Positions 34,569 through 46,191 of a DNA stretch of 64,000 bases are shown here, piece by piece (the stretch's first letter is position 1; every line of letters starts with the position of its first letter). Under the pieces are notes generated by a model. It did not search any database. It was not told where the DNA came from and saw nothing but the letters and a program-made list of their open reading frames with translations. The stretch comes from Ovis canadensis. Taxonomy: Eukaryota > Chordata > Mammalia > Artiodactyla > Bovidae. Location of the stretch: assembly GCF_042477335.2 (NCBI RefSeq), contig NC_091264.1, positions 34,411,386-34,475,385 of the forward strand, given 5' to 3'. Position numbers and translations under genes: made by a program.

Positions 34569-34929
34569 CTAGTACCTTGCTTTAGAATGTAGGGCTATAT
34601 CTCTCCCGTTATTCTCAGAGTTGGGGCTTTAGATGCATTCGGGAAGACAAATGGAAAATGGAAAACAAGCACTATGCCAGGCACTGGCAACCAGGCTCCC
34701 AATTCCCTAACTTCCCAATAAACACTTTCTACACAGTGGGAGCGGGAGCCCCCAGAGCGGCCTCTGGAAAGCTGAAAAGAAAAATGTCAAGTAACAGCAG
34801 CCGTTCATCAATCCCCACCTACAATTGTCCTTCTCATGGTCCAGACCAGAATTTGGAACTTATTTAAGGAAGTGAAGTTAACTTACAAACGGGTAGAGGT
34901 ATTGCCATCAACTCTGCAAAAGACCACTG

Positions 34930-35275
34930 GAAAAATCTATTGATCAAGCAAAGCCAAGTTTATTGGACACACTGAGGTGAAGGGGAGCTTCACGCTGGCA
35001 GTCTTACCATGTCCCCGAGGGGAGGCGTCCCGAGGTTATTGGTAGCATTTGTTGCTGGGTAAGGTTTGGGGAGTCAAGGGGTTTCAGGTGGGTCTTTCAA
35101 GGCAGAGGGCTGATTGTGAACTGCGCAGAGTTTCTGGCATCACGTATTTTGGGTTGGTAGGCACAAGTGTCTTGAAGTGAATCTAGAAAAGGAATTACCG
35201 CTTGGTCAGTGAGAGGTTTGCTCAGGGGAGCCCTCTATTGTCTCAACAGGGGAACTGCTTCTCCATTTCAGCAAA
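34930..35275 (-). mobile_element. possible degraded LTR
   Basis: Minus strand has a single AATAAA (34,955-34,960 region) in a G-rich downstream setting, and the block is bounded by unrelated DNA. It resembles a solo LTR of an old ruminant endogenous retrovirus, but I cannot place the ends. Confidence 0.3.
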
Positions 35276-35287
35276 CTGCTTTTGTGC

Positions 35288-35480
35288 TGTGCTGCGTTGC
35301 GCAGTCGTGTCCGACTCTTTGCGACCCCATGGACTATATAGTCCATGGAATTCTCCAGGCAAGAATACTGGAGTGGGTAGCCATGCCCTCCTGCAGGGGA
35401 TCTTCCCAACCCAGGGATCGCACCTAGGCCTCCTGCATTGCAGGCGGATTCTTTACTGTCCAAGCCACCAGGGAAGCCCT
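35288..35480 (-). repeat. Bov-tA SINE
   Basis: Reverse, complete; right-hand head aagccaccagggaagccc. Confidence 0.92.
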
Positions 35481-35716
35481 ATTTTGGTGTGTGTGTGCGT
35501 TAATGGCTGTGTTGTGTCACTCAGCACACTCTGGACAAACATGTTTACAGGAATTTCCTTACACAATCAAATTATTTGTTAAGAGTCTCATTTTCCTGGG
35601 CAAGAATTTTCTAGAATAAATAATTTAGTCACATTCACTTATGAATGAAAGGGCCTACTTGTTTTGGTATTGAGAAGCTGCTAAAACAGGATTTCTAGAC
35701 ATAAATAACTGGTGAA

Positions 35717-35776
35717 TTTTTATTTATTTTTTTCTTTTTATTGGAGTACAGTTGCTTTACAACATTGTGTATTTAT
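35717..35776 (-). mobile_element. L1 3' terminus, 60 bases
   Basis: ttattggagtacagttgctttacaac-type sequence after a T-rich stretch: only the last bases of an L1. Confidence 0.65.
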
Positions 35777-36387
35777 GAATTTTTAATAGTTAATTCCCAT
35801 TCTGTCTAATGTTCTGGGAAAGAATCAGAGTCAATGGTATATTGTTAGATACCACTGTACCCAGTGTTTAAAAATTAGGTGGGGGAATGTGTGAAAGGAA
35901 AAAAAATGCTTTAAATTGGGATTAGGTTGTTGAATTTTCTTGAAATGTGTAAGCTTTGAAAGTTTCCAAGGGAGAATAAGGAAAGTACACACAGAGGCAG
36001 AAACTGGGAGTGATGCACCCACAAACCAAGGAATGCCAACATCCCTCAAAGCTGAAAAAGGCAAGAAACAGATGCTCCCCTGCCGTCCCTGGGCGGATAT
36101 GGCTGTGCTAAAACCTTGCTTCGGATGCAGTGATGTGTTATGGACTTCTGCTCACCATAGCTATGAGAGAATACATTTGTCTTGTTTGAAGCCCCCCCAA
36201 GCTTGTGTTCATTTTTTATTGCAGCCATTGGGAACTAATACAGTGAGTGAAAGGGGCATTTCTTCTCATGTTTTCTTTCACAGGGAGAAGAACTCTTTCT
36301 CTGAAAACCCACTGTACACCTCCCCTCAGGTCCTGTGAACTAAGTTCCAGCTTCAAGGATGCTGAAAAAGAAGTGTCTGGCATTTCT
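35777..36387. other. intergenic with probable MLT1-type LTR remnant
   Basis: The segment 36,050-36,243 ends gccattgggaactaatacag, the usual 3' end of MLT1-type MaLR LTRs. The rest is unremarkable. Confidence 0.4.
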
Positions 36388-37377
36388 CAGTTCAGTCGCT
36401 CTATCATGTCCGACTCTTTGTGATCCCATGGACTGCAGCACACCAGGCCTCCCTGTCCATCACCAACTCCCCGAGTTTACTCAAACTAATATTCATTGAG
36501 TCAGTGATGCCATCCAGCCATCTCATCCTCTGCCGTCCCCTTCTCCTCCTGCCTTCAATCTCACCCAGCATCAGAGTCTTTTCCAATGAGTCAGTTCTTT
36601 GCATCAGGTGGCCAAAGTATTGGAATTTCAGCTTCCACATCAGTCCTTCCAATGAACACTCAGGACTTATTTTCTTTAGGATGGAATGGTTGGATCTCCT
36701 TGCCGTCCATGAGACTCTCAAGAGTCTTCTCCAACACCACAGTGCAAAAGCATTAACTCTTTGGCACTCAGTTTTCTTTATAGTCCAAATCTCACATCCA
36801 CACATGACCACTGGAAAAACCATAGCCTTGACTAGATGGACCTTTGTTGGCAAAATAATGTCTCTGCTTTTTAAGATGCTGTCTAGGTTGGTCATAACTT
36901 TTCTCCCAAGAAGTAAGTGTCTTTTAATTTCCTGGCTGCAGTCACCATCTGCAGTGATTTTGGAGCCCAAAAAATAGTCTGACACTGTTTCCACTGCTTC
37001 CCCATCTATTTCCCATGAAGTGATGGGACCGGATGCCATGATCTTCGTTTTATGAATGTTGAGTTTTAAGCCAACTTTTTCACTCTCCTCTTTCACTTTC
37101 ATCAAGAGGCTCTTTAGTTTTTTTTTTTTTCACTTTCTGCCATAAGGGTAATGTCATCTGCATATCTAAGTTATTGATATTTCTTTCAGCAATCTTGATT
37201 CCAGCTTGTGCTTCATCCAACCCAGCATTTCTCATGATGTACAGAGTACTGTGTATATATTAAATAAGCAGGGTGACAATATACAGCCTTGACGTACTCC
37301 TTTCCTGATTTGGAACCAGTCTGTTGTTCCATATCCAGTTCTAACTGTTGCTTCTTGACCTGCATACATCTCTGTCT
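36388..37377 (-). mobile_element. BovB LINE, 3' 1.0 kb
   Basis: Reverse copy from the 3' terminus to YAGQEATVRTGYGTTDWFQ of the reverse transcriptase. A T-run expansion near 37,120-37,131 and other changes break the frame; a 233-codon stretch (36,404-37,105) remains open. The 5' truncation point abuts a GATA microsatellite. Confidence 0.93.
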
Positions 37378-37383
37378 GCAAAT

Positions 37384-37433
<50 letters not shown>

Positions 37434-37443
37434 GGATAGATAT
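37384..37443. repeat. (GATA)n microsatellite
   Basis: About 14 GATA units with one GATG interruption near the right end. Likely polymorphic. Confidence 0.95.
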
Positions 37444-39296
37444 AGCAACAGTTTTGGGAAAAGTAAACCATGGCATCTACTGTGTGACATAGTGGCCATG
37501 TCATAGACAGCAGGAGGGAGATGGAAATGGACTGGCCAAATCCTAGAACCCAACACTGGAACCTGGATTCAAACACTGACTGCACTCTTCAAGTGAATGA
37601 TTTCACCAGCATCTGGGTATCACTGTCTTTCTTACTGAGTGAGTCAGTGGATCCCTACATTCTTCCTTGGCAGCATCTGGCCACTTTTCCCAGGGTGAGT
37701 TCTTACCCAGCCGTGGCTTGGCTGACATTCCCAAGTAGCTCCCAGCCAGGGAAATCCCTCTTGAGATAGGTGAGTTTCCTTAGCAACACTCAGCCACAGC
37801 ACTCCATGTTCTGACTCTTGGTTCTGCATTCCCAGAGGCTGTCTACAGACGAGAGAGATGTGCTCTAAGCTTTCTACACCTCTGTGGATGGGCTTTCCTG
37901 CAATTCCAGGTTGTCATCTATGTGACCCTCTTGGTGGATATTCACCAACTGACTTTTCATTGAGGTGGGAGAAATCTTTCTTCTTGTGTTCAGGGTTTAG
38001 TGTTTGAGTGACTGTTTGGCTCTCCTTTATGCTAGCTAAGCTGGCTGAAGCCTTGACAGCCTTGGAATAACTCATTTTCTCCTTCAAAGACAGGGAGAAG
38101 TGCTTGCCAGGAGACCTCTCTACTTAGGGCATTCATCCTTCAAATATGACCGGTGGTTCTACCCCCAAGTACATGTATTTTCTTTTTTGCTCCATTAATT
38201 TTAGAAATGTGGAAGGTTTGGGGTTTGGCTCACAGAACATTATAAAACACAAAGTCCTGTCATCTGGAAATTGCCTTTTTTGATACTTTCAAAATAACTA
38301 AATGGAAAAAGAACCCACACCGAGACCACCAGGTAATATAATGGCTCTTTGCCCAAAAAACATTTGGAGGCAAATGCTTCTGCTGACCCACAACTCGGGA
38401 CTAGTGGGGCTTTAAATCTATTGCTTGTGGGATTGTAACTCTCCTACTGGGCTGTTAATCTGATTGTTTATTAAAGCTCTGCTGACTTGTTCATTTAATG
38501 GGTTTCTCCAGCACAGCCAAGGTTCTTCAGAGAGTAAGTGCCATGTGACTCTGGGCTTTTAATGGAAACTGACAATATATCACAGGGGATGAAGACCTTG
38601 AAGGCTTCAAACAGAAGATGGATGAGGTTCTCTTAGCAGCTCATTTCAAGACGAGTTCAGGAGCTCCATGTTGAGTTAACTGATTAGGTCTTTGCTGAGC
38701 AGGAAAACATTTGTCATTCTGATTCCATTTACCCACCTTGCAACTAGAATTCTTTAGCAGTCCTTAAATTCCTTCATCACACTGGGACACATGGCAGGGA
38801 CTGGAGGAAACAGCCAAGAAAAATAGTTCATGAAGACCAAGCATCCCTGAGAAGGTGAATGAGGTGAAAAAACAGTACAAGAAGCAGAAAATACCCAATG
38901 AAATGGATAGAATGGGCCCCAGGTGGAATTTCACCAAGGCTTAAACACAGCTTTGGAGCTACTGTCTTCTTTAAGGATTTCCCCTTTTCTTCCATCCATC
39001 CAGACCCTCAGGTATCTACATAAGCATGCTCTTCACTTGTCAGAATCATACCTACTTTCTGCTTAGACCCATCTTTTTTAACCTCTCTGTCCTCCATGTG
39101 GAAACATCCACACCCTATCACTGTCTGTTTAGACTCAATTCTTTCAATCCAGTAAATGAAATTGAGCCACACATGGCTAATGAGAGCTATCATGTTCTGG
39201 AGTGATATTCTCTGATAAAAATATAGTGAGAATTGTAAAATTTCTAGTGACCATACTGTGGCTATGTTATCAGTACTTTAGCTAAACTTTAGTAAA
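37444..39296. other. intergenic, no repeat or gene seen
   Basis: 1.85 kb with no young repeats, the longest clean stretch of the intergenic desert apart from 52.8-54.5 kb. Open frames are under 90 codons. Such a SINE-free island could hold a conserved regulatory element, but nothing specific is recognised. Confidence 0.5.
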
Positions 39297-39690
39297 TACG
39301 CATGAGGTGGCCAAAGTACTGGAGTTTCAGCTTCAGCATCATTCCCTCCAAAGAAATCCCAGGGCTGATCTCCTTCAGAATGGACTGGTTGGATCTCCTT
39401 GCAGTCCAAGGGACTCTCAAGAGTCTTCTCCAATACCACAGTGCAAAAGCATCAATTCTTCGGTGCTCAGCTTTCTTCACAGTCCAACTCTCACATCCAT
39501 ACATGACTACAGGAAAAACCATAGCCTTGACTAGACGGACCTTAGTTGGCAAAGTAATGTCTCTGCTTTTGAATATGCTATCTAGGTTGGTCATAACTTT
39601 TCTTCCAAGGAGTAAGCGTCTTTTAATTTCCTGGCTGCAGTCACCATGTGCAGTGATTTTGGAGCCCCCAAAATTAAATTCTGACACTAT
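39297..39690 (-). mobile_element. BovB LINE internal fragment, both ends missing
   Basis: Reverse coding sequence from [19 protein letters not shown] to LKLKLQYFGHLMR. It lacks the 3' terminus that target-primed reverse transcription normally keeps, as well as the 5' part. Confidence 0.9.
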
Positions 39691-39722
39691 ATTTGCCTGC
39701 TTAATATCTACATACATGTCTC

Positions 39723-39997
39723 TCTCCCTTTTTAATATATAATTTTCTTTATGTATTTTTGGCTGTGCTGGGTCTTCATTGCTGTGCAGGCTTTTTCTCT
39801 AGTTGTGGTGTGTGGGCTTCTCACAGTGGTAGTTTCTCTTATTGCAGAGCACAGGCTCTAGGGTGAATAGGCTTCAGTAGTTGCGGTGCACAGGCTTAGT
39901 CACCCCACAGCATGTGGGATCTTCCTGGGCCAGGGATAAGGCCCATATCCCCTGCATTGGCTGGTGAATTCTTTACCAGTGAGCCACCGGGGAAGCC
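39723..39997 (-). repeat. CHR SINE, full-length, with 12-bp duplication
   Basis: Reverse, from a T-rich tail through ggctgtgctgggtcttcatt and gtggtgtgtgggcttctcac to the head gagccaccggggaagccc. CATACATGTCTC flanks it at 39,711-39,722 and 39,998-40,009. Confidence 0.92.
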
Positions 39998-40009
39998 CAT
40001 ACATGTCTC

Positions 40010-40605
40010 CTATGCTCTTACTATATCACTTTTGGGAATTCTTAGAAAGAGGCAGAGTCATGAAAAAGTCTTATAATAAATTTATTACTGTAGGCAGAGT
40101 CTATGATCAATACTGTAAAAACTTTGGAAATTCAAGTCTGATATTACACACAGTTGTATCAATAGACTTATCTCCATTTTTCTGTTCCTTGTCTTTATCA
40201 GAGGCTCTGCCTTTTTTCTGCTCCCACCTTCCTTTTTTACTTTCAGTGCTTCTTTGGCATTATTGTAGAGCCTGGAATATGCAGAGCTCTTTTCACTGTC
40301 AGGAATATGGTTTTAAAGTAAGTGTATTAAATTAATACAAGAACAAATGGAACATATAAAGCCCACACAATTTCCCTCCATTTATCCTAAGAAATGGAAT
40401 ATTTCTTGCCAAATCAGTAAACAAAGAATGCTATAGTCATCAGTGATTGCAGCCATCACTGAAGGTGAGTTGGTGAACCCTGAGGAAACTCAGGAAGGAA
40501 AGAATACCTGCCATCTAGCAGCCATTAGACTGTAGCCACTCCCTATGGTGAGCCTTGAGGAAATTTAGGATGTGAAAACAGGATACTGCCGCCAGATAGC
40601 TGAGG
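40010..40605. other. intergenic, no gene seen
   Basis: A 123-codon open frame overlaps the end of the CHR SINE and has no recognisable domain. Nothing else stands out. Confidence 0.45.
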
Positions 40606-40732
40606 TGCATATCAAAGGAGGGCTTCCCAGGTGACGCTTCCTTGGTAGCTCAGCTGGTAAAGAATCTGCCTGCGTTGCAGGAGACCCTGGTTCAGTTCCT
40701 GGGTTGGGAAGATGCCCTGGAGAAGGGATAGG

Positions 40733-41006
40733 CTGCTGCTGCTGCTAAGTCGCTTCAGTCGTGTCCAACTCTGTGCATCCCAGTGGACAGCAGCCCACCA
40801 GGCTCCCCCGTCCCTGGGATTCTCCAGGAAAGAACACTGGAGCGGGTTGCCATTTCCTTCTCCAGTGCATGAAAGTGAAAAGGGAAAGTGAAGTCGCTCA
40901 GTCGTGTCTGACTCTTCACGACCCCATGGACTGCAGCCTACCAGGCTCCTCTGTCCATGGGATTTTCCAGGCAAGTGTACTGGAGTGGGGTGCCATTGCC
41001 TTCTCC
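40733..41006 (-). repeat. BovA2 SINE with 11-bp target-site duplication
   Basis: Complete reverse dimer with a (gct)n tail at the left. GAAGGGATAGG flanks it at 40,722-40,732 and 41,007-41,017. Confidence 0.95.
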
Positions 41007-41019
41007 GAAGGGATAGGTT

Positions 41020-43992
41020 CAGTTCAGTTCAGTTCAGTCGTTCAGTCATGTCCGACTCTTTGCGACCCCATGAATTGCAGCATGCCAGGCCTCCCTGTCC
41101 ATCACCAACTCTCGGAGTTCACTCAGACTCATGTCCATTGAGTCCGTGATGCCATCCAGCCATCTCATCCTTAGTCGTCCCCTTCTCCTCCTGCCCCCAA
41201 TCCCTCCCAGCATCAGAGTCTTTTCCAATGAGTCAACTCTTCGTATGAGGTGGCCAAAGTACCAGAGTTTCAGCTCTAGCATCACTCCTTCTAAAGAAAT
41301 CCCAGGGTTGATCTCTTTGCAGTCCAAGGGACTCTCAAGAGTCTTCTCCAACACCACAGTTCAAACGCATCAATTCTTCGGAGCTCAGCCTTCTTCACAG
41401 TCCAACTCTCACATCCATACATGACCACTGGAAAAACCATAGCCTTGACTAGACGGACCTTAGTGGGCAAAGTAATGTCTCTGCTTTTGAATATACTATC
41501 TAGGTCGGTCATAACTTTTCTTCCAAGGAGTAAGCGTCTTTTAATTTCATGGCTGCAGTCACCATCTGCAGTGATTCTGGAGCCCAGAAAAATAAAGTCT
41601 GACACTGTTTCCACTGTTTCCTCATCTATTTCCCATGAAGTGATGGGACTGGATGCCATGATCTTCATTTTCTGAATGTTGAGCTTTAAGCCAACTTTTT
41701 CACTCTCCTCTTTCACTTTCATCAAGAGGCTTTTTAGCTCCTCTTCACTTTCTGCCATAAGGGTGGTGTCATCTGCATATCTGAGGTGATTGAGATTTCT
41801 CCCGGCAATCTTGATTCCAGCTTGTGTTTCTTCCAGTCCAGCGTTTCTCATGATGTACTGTGCATATAAGTTAAATAAGCAGGATGACAATATACAGCCT
41901 TGACGTACTCCTTTTCCTATTTGGAACCAGTCTGTTGTTCCATGTCCAGTTCTAACTGTTGCTTCCTGACCTGCATACAGATTTCTCAAGAGGCAGGTCA
42001 GGTGGTCTGGTATTCCCATCTCTTTCAGAATTTTCCACAGTTTATTGTGATCCACACAGTCAAAGGCTTTGGCATAGTCAATAAAGCAGAAATAGATGTT
42101 TTTCTGGAACTCTCTCACTTTTTCCATGATCCAGCAGATGTTGGCAATTTGATCTCTGGTTCCTCTGCCTTTTCTAAAACCAGCTTGAACATCAGGGAGT
42201 TCATGGTTCACGTATTGCTGAAGCCTGGCTTGGAGAATTTTGAGCATTTCTTTACTACCATGTGAGATGAGTGCAATTGTGTGGTAATTTGAACATTCTT
42301 TTGCATTGCCTTTCTTTGGAATTGGAATGAAAACTGACCTTTTCCAGTCCTGTGGCCACTGCTGAATTTTCCAAATTTGCTGGCATATTGAGTGCAGCAC
42401 TTTCACAGCATCATCTTTCAGGATTTGAAACAGCTCAACTGGAATTCCATCACCTCTACTAGCTTTGTTCGTAGTCAAGGCCCACTTGACTTCACATTCC
42501 AAGATGTCTGGCTCTAGATTAGTGATCCCATCATCATGATTATCTGGGTTGTGAAGATCTTTTTTGTACAGTTCTTCCATGTATTCTTGCCACCTCTTCT
42601 TAATATCTTCTGCTTCTGTTAGGTCCATACCATTTCTGTCCTTTTTGAGCCCATCTTTGCATGAAATGTTCACTTGGTATCTCTAATTTTCTTGAAGAGA
42701 TCTCTAGTCTTTCCCATTCTCTTGTTTTCCTCTATTTCTTTGCATTGATTGCTGAAGAAGGCTTTCTTATCTCTCCTTGCTATTCTTTGGAACTCTGCAT
42801 TCAGATGCCTATATCTTTCCTTTTCTCCTTTGCTTTTCATTTCTCTTCTTTTCACAGCTATTTGTTAGGCCTCCCCAAACAGCCATTTTGCTTTTCTGCA
42901 TTTCTTTTCCATGGGGATGTTCTTGATCCCTGTCTCCTGTACAATGTCACGAACCTCATTCCATAGTTCATCAGGCACTCTGTCTATCAGATCTAGGCCC
43001 TTAAATCTGTTTCTCACTTCCACTGTATAATCATAAGGGATTTGATTTAGGTCATACCTGGATGGTCTAGTGGTTTTCCCTACTTTCTTCAATTTGAGTC
43101 TGAATTTGGCAATAAGGAGCTCATGATCTGAGCCACAGTCAGCTCCTAGTCTTGTTTTTGTTGACTGTATAGAGCTTCTCCATCTTTGGCTGCAAAGAAT
43201 ATAATCAATCTGATTTCAGTGTTGACAATCTGGTGATGTCCACGTGTAGAGTCTTCTTTTGTGTTGTTGCAAGAGGGTGTTTGCTATGACCAGTGCATTT
43301 TCTTGGCAAAACTCTATTAGTCTTTGCCCTGCTTCATTCTGCATTCCAAGGCCAAATTTGCCTGTTACTCCAGGTGTTTCTTGACTTCCTACTTTTGCAT
43401 TCCAGTCCCCTATAATGAAAAGGACAACTTTTTTTGGTGTTTGTTCTAAAAGGTCTTGTAGGTCTTCATAAAACCGTTCAACTTCAGTTTCTTCAGCGTT
43501 ACTGGTTGGGGCATAGACTTGGATAACTGTGATATTGAGTGGTTTGCCTTGGAGATGAACAGAGATCATTCTGTCGTTTTTGAGACTGCATCCAAGTACT
43601 ACATTTCAGACTCTTTTGTTGACCATGATGGCTACTCTATTTCTTCTGAGGGATTCCTGCCTGCAGTAGTAGATATAATGGTCATCTAAGTTAAATTCAC
43701 CCATTCCAGTCCATTTTAGTTCGCTGATTCCTAGAATGTTGACGTTCACACTTGCCATCTCTTGCTTGACCTCTTCCAATTTGCCTTGATTCATGGACCT
43801 GGCATTCCAGGTTCTTATGCAATATTGCTCTTTACAGCATCGGATCTTGCTTCTATCACCAGTCACATCCACAACTGGGTATTGTTTTTGCTTTGGCTCC
43901 ATCCCTTCATTCTCTCTGGAGTTATTTCTCCACTGATCTCCAGTAGCATATTGGGCACCTAATGACCTGGGGAGTTCCTGGATAGGTAACCT
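41020..43992 (-). mobile_element. BovB LINE, nearly full length, inactivated
   Basis: RTE-type non-LTR retrotransposon of about 3 kb, flanked by GGATAGGTT (41,011-41,019 and 43,993-44,001). Reading leftward: an endonuclease domain (RTWNARSMNQGKLEEVKQEM; IGDWNAKVG; CGSDHELLIAKF) then a reverse transcriptase (FRKGRGTRDQIANI; DYAKAFDCVDH; RQGCILSSCLF; LRYADDTTLM). Stops break the frame after NKRV (about 43,606), PDCQH (about 43,216), FGEA (about 42,865) and IRDTK (about 42,670). The longest intact piece is 42,673-41,291 (460 codons). A 25-bp deletion near 41,315 shifts the frame before the C-terminus. The 3' end carries the ttcag repeats that BovA-type SINEs copy. BovB entered ruminant ancestors by horizontal transfer, on published evidence I recall. 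Confidence 0.95.
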
Positions 43993-44238
43993 GGATAGGT
44001 TACCCACGCTTATATTCTTGGTCTTCCCTGGTGACTCAGATGGTAAAGAATCCACCTGCAATGTGGGAGATTGTGTTTGATCCCTGAGTTGGGAAGATCC
44101 CCTGGAGAATAATAAGGAAGATTCCCCACTCCAGTATTCTTGCCTGGGGCATTCCATGGACAGAGGAGCCTGGAGGGCTGCAGTCCATGGGGCCGCAAAG
44201 AGTCAGACACCATGGAGTGACTTTCACTTTCACTTTTT

Positions 44239-44445
44239 CCCAGGTGACCCTCGTTTAAAGAATCTGCCTGCCAATGCAGGAGACAAGAGATGCAGGTTCG
44301 ATTCATGGGTCAGGAAGATCCCCTGCAGGAGGGCATGGCAACACACTCCAGTATTCTTGCCTGGAGAATCCCATGGATAGAGGAGCCTGGAGGGCTATGG
44401 TCCATAGTGTTGCATAGAGTCAGAAATGACTGAAGTGACTTAGCA
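44239..44445 (+). repeat. right part of the outer Bov-tA SINE
   Basis: tRNA-derived B box (caggttcgattcatgggtc), BovA body and a 3' end at gtgacttagca; same element as the fragment at 40,619-40,634. Confidence 0.9.
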
Positions 44446-44459
44446 TGTATATCAAAGGA

Positions 44460-45654
44460 AAGATTTCAGTGAACCAAGATTCTTGCATCTTCCCACACAT
44501 AGAAAAGCACTAAATTCCTTAAGTTAGAATACCTGGTTTTCCTTTAATTAGCAATAATCTTTTGATGTTCAGATTCCTGCCCTTTGTTTCAAAACTTCTA
44601 TATAATCTCTCCCCCTCACCTCCTTGGAGCCATTCTCTCAGGGTTATTTAAGATGCTGCCTCTCAGACCTGAAGTCCTAAAACTTCCTGCTCAATAAAAC
44701 ATAGCTCTCAACTTTGAGGTTTTGAATATTTTTTAAGTCTACCATACCATCTACAAGAAGTTATTCAATATGGAAGAAGACAAAATTTCAAATCTTGGAT
44801 TGATACAGTGATACAGAAGTTGTGACCTTCGCCAAAGTTTTTGTCTTAAATTTTCAGATATTTGTGTTCCAGCGTATTGAAACAGGTATTTGTTCGGCAT
44901 ACTTTCAACTGCAAATAACAAAGTACTCATAGAGGTGTCTTTCTTTTAGATGGCAAGAAGCCTGAAGGTTGCTGGTATTGGTTTTGCTCTTTGACAGTGT
45001 CTTCAGGAACACAAACTCTTTCCATTCCACCATCCTTCATGTGTTGGGATTCAGCTACATGCTTGCAACTTCATGCATGCAAGTAGCAGATACTGAATCC
45101 TTCATATAGAAAGAAAGAGATTCTTATCAAAAGACGTGAAGCTTTCCAAGAACTGTGTTCCCTGGGTACCCCCAGCTACAAGAGAGATTGGAGAAATGTG
45201 TGTTTAGATTTTTGGCATCTAAAATGTGTGAGAGGGGAGATTTGAGTCAGTGAACAAATAAAACAGCCTCCTTATGGTTCTCTGATAGCTGGCATGGTAG
45301 ATAAGGTACAGAAGACTCCCAAGATGTAAAACAATAATCTAAGCATTTTACAGATGTCATTTAATTTGATTCTTACATCTCTTTGACATATGTCTCCCAG
45401 TATTATCCCTTCCTTTTCAGTAAAGAAAATTAGATCTTAGGGAGATACATTAATTTACCCAGATTATATGGGAATACTCTTGTTGTCCCACCTTTATCAT
45501 CTCCAAATAACTACCTGATGGCCATGTAGGTCCCCTTCTACATAACTTAGCATAATTATTGATATTTCACTCAATGAAGGCAGAGTGTGAGAGAGGAAGG
45601 AGTCAGAGGTCATTTCTTAGTTTCTGACTTGAGGAGTCAAAATGTGCATGTGCG
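44460..45654. other. intergenic, no gene seen
   Basis: AT-rich unique DNA. Plus-strand AATAAA near 44,694 lies after a stretch with no coding signal. No open frame of interest. Confidence 0.5.
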
Positions 45655-45845
45655 TGCATGCTCAGTTGCTCAGTTGTGTCCACCTCTTTTGTGAGCTCAT
45701 GTACTATAGCCCATCAGGCTCCTCTGTCCATGGGATTCTGCAGGCAAAAATACTGGAGTTGGTAGCCATGCCCTCCTCCAGGGGATCTTTCTGACACAGG
45801 GATTGAACCTGTATCTCCAGGGTCTCCTGTATTGCCAGGTGGAAC
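45655..45845 (-). repeat. Bov-tA SINE, head missing
   Basis: Reverse; body and B-box region (ggattgaacctgtatctcc) are present, but the tRNA start is lost after gccaggtggaa. Confidence 0.88.
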
Positions 45846-45924
45846 CCCCAGAGAGAAGTCTCGATGGGTTTGTCTATTTCCCAAGACAGGAAGAGTGGTG
45901 TTTGACAGACACTATGTAAGTTCT

Positions 45925-46127
45925 GGGGCTTCCCAGGTGGCACTAGTGGTAAAGAGCCCACCTGCCAATGCTGGAGACATAAGAGATATGGGTTTGATCA
46001 CTGGGTTAGAGAGATCCCCTGGAGGAGGGATGGCAACCCACTCAAGTATTCTTGCCTGGTGAATTCCCATGAACAGAGGAGCCTGGTGGGCTACAATCAC
46101 AGAAAGAGTCAGACATGATTGAAGGGA
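45925..46127 (+). repeat. Bov-tA SINE
   Basis: Head ggggcttcccaggtggcact, B-box region gggtttgatcactgg, BovA body and 3' end near gagtcagacatgattgaa. Diverged. Confidence 0.9.
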
Positions 46128-46191
46128 CGTCCTGCATGCATGCACCTGTCTGTCATTCAAGTGGCTGTGGCTAATATGTATAAGAAATGTG

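Larger units (their letters stand above)
40635..44238 (+). repeat. dimeric Bov-tA SINE split by BovA2 and BovB
   Basis: Left half is the first tRNA unit ending gagaagggatagg (40,732). Right half resumes at 43,993 with ggataggttacccacgctta, then the second tRNA unit (tcttccctggtgactcag) and BovA body to about 44,238. The junction ttacccac...tattcttgg matches the normal dimer join seen elsewhere. Confidence 0.8.
40619..44445 (+). repeat. outer Bov-tA SINE split by later insertions
   Basis: Left piece 40,619-40,634 (gggcttcccaggtgac) and right piece about 44,239-44,445 (cccaggtgaccctcgtttaa onward) form one SINE. CCCAGGTGAC at both breaks is the duplication made by the inserted dimeric SINE. 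Outer flanks catatcaaagga (40,607-40,618) and tatatcaaagga (44,447-44,458) are near-identical. Confidence 0.8.

Noticed and set aside
36420-36977. 185-codon plus-strand frame
   Set aside because: It is the antisense of the BovB reverse transcriptase; similar antisense frames recur over every BovB copy.
37384-37443. CRISPR-like array
   Set aside because: Simple four-base tandem repeat without spacers.
41291-42673. 460-codon open frame with a reverse-transcriptase signature as a host gene
   Set aside because: It is the central part of the BovB LINE, bracketed by that element's endonuclease remnants and 3' end, and flanked by a target-site duplication.
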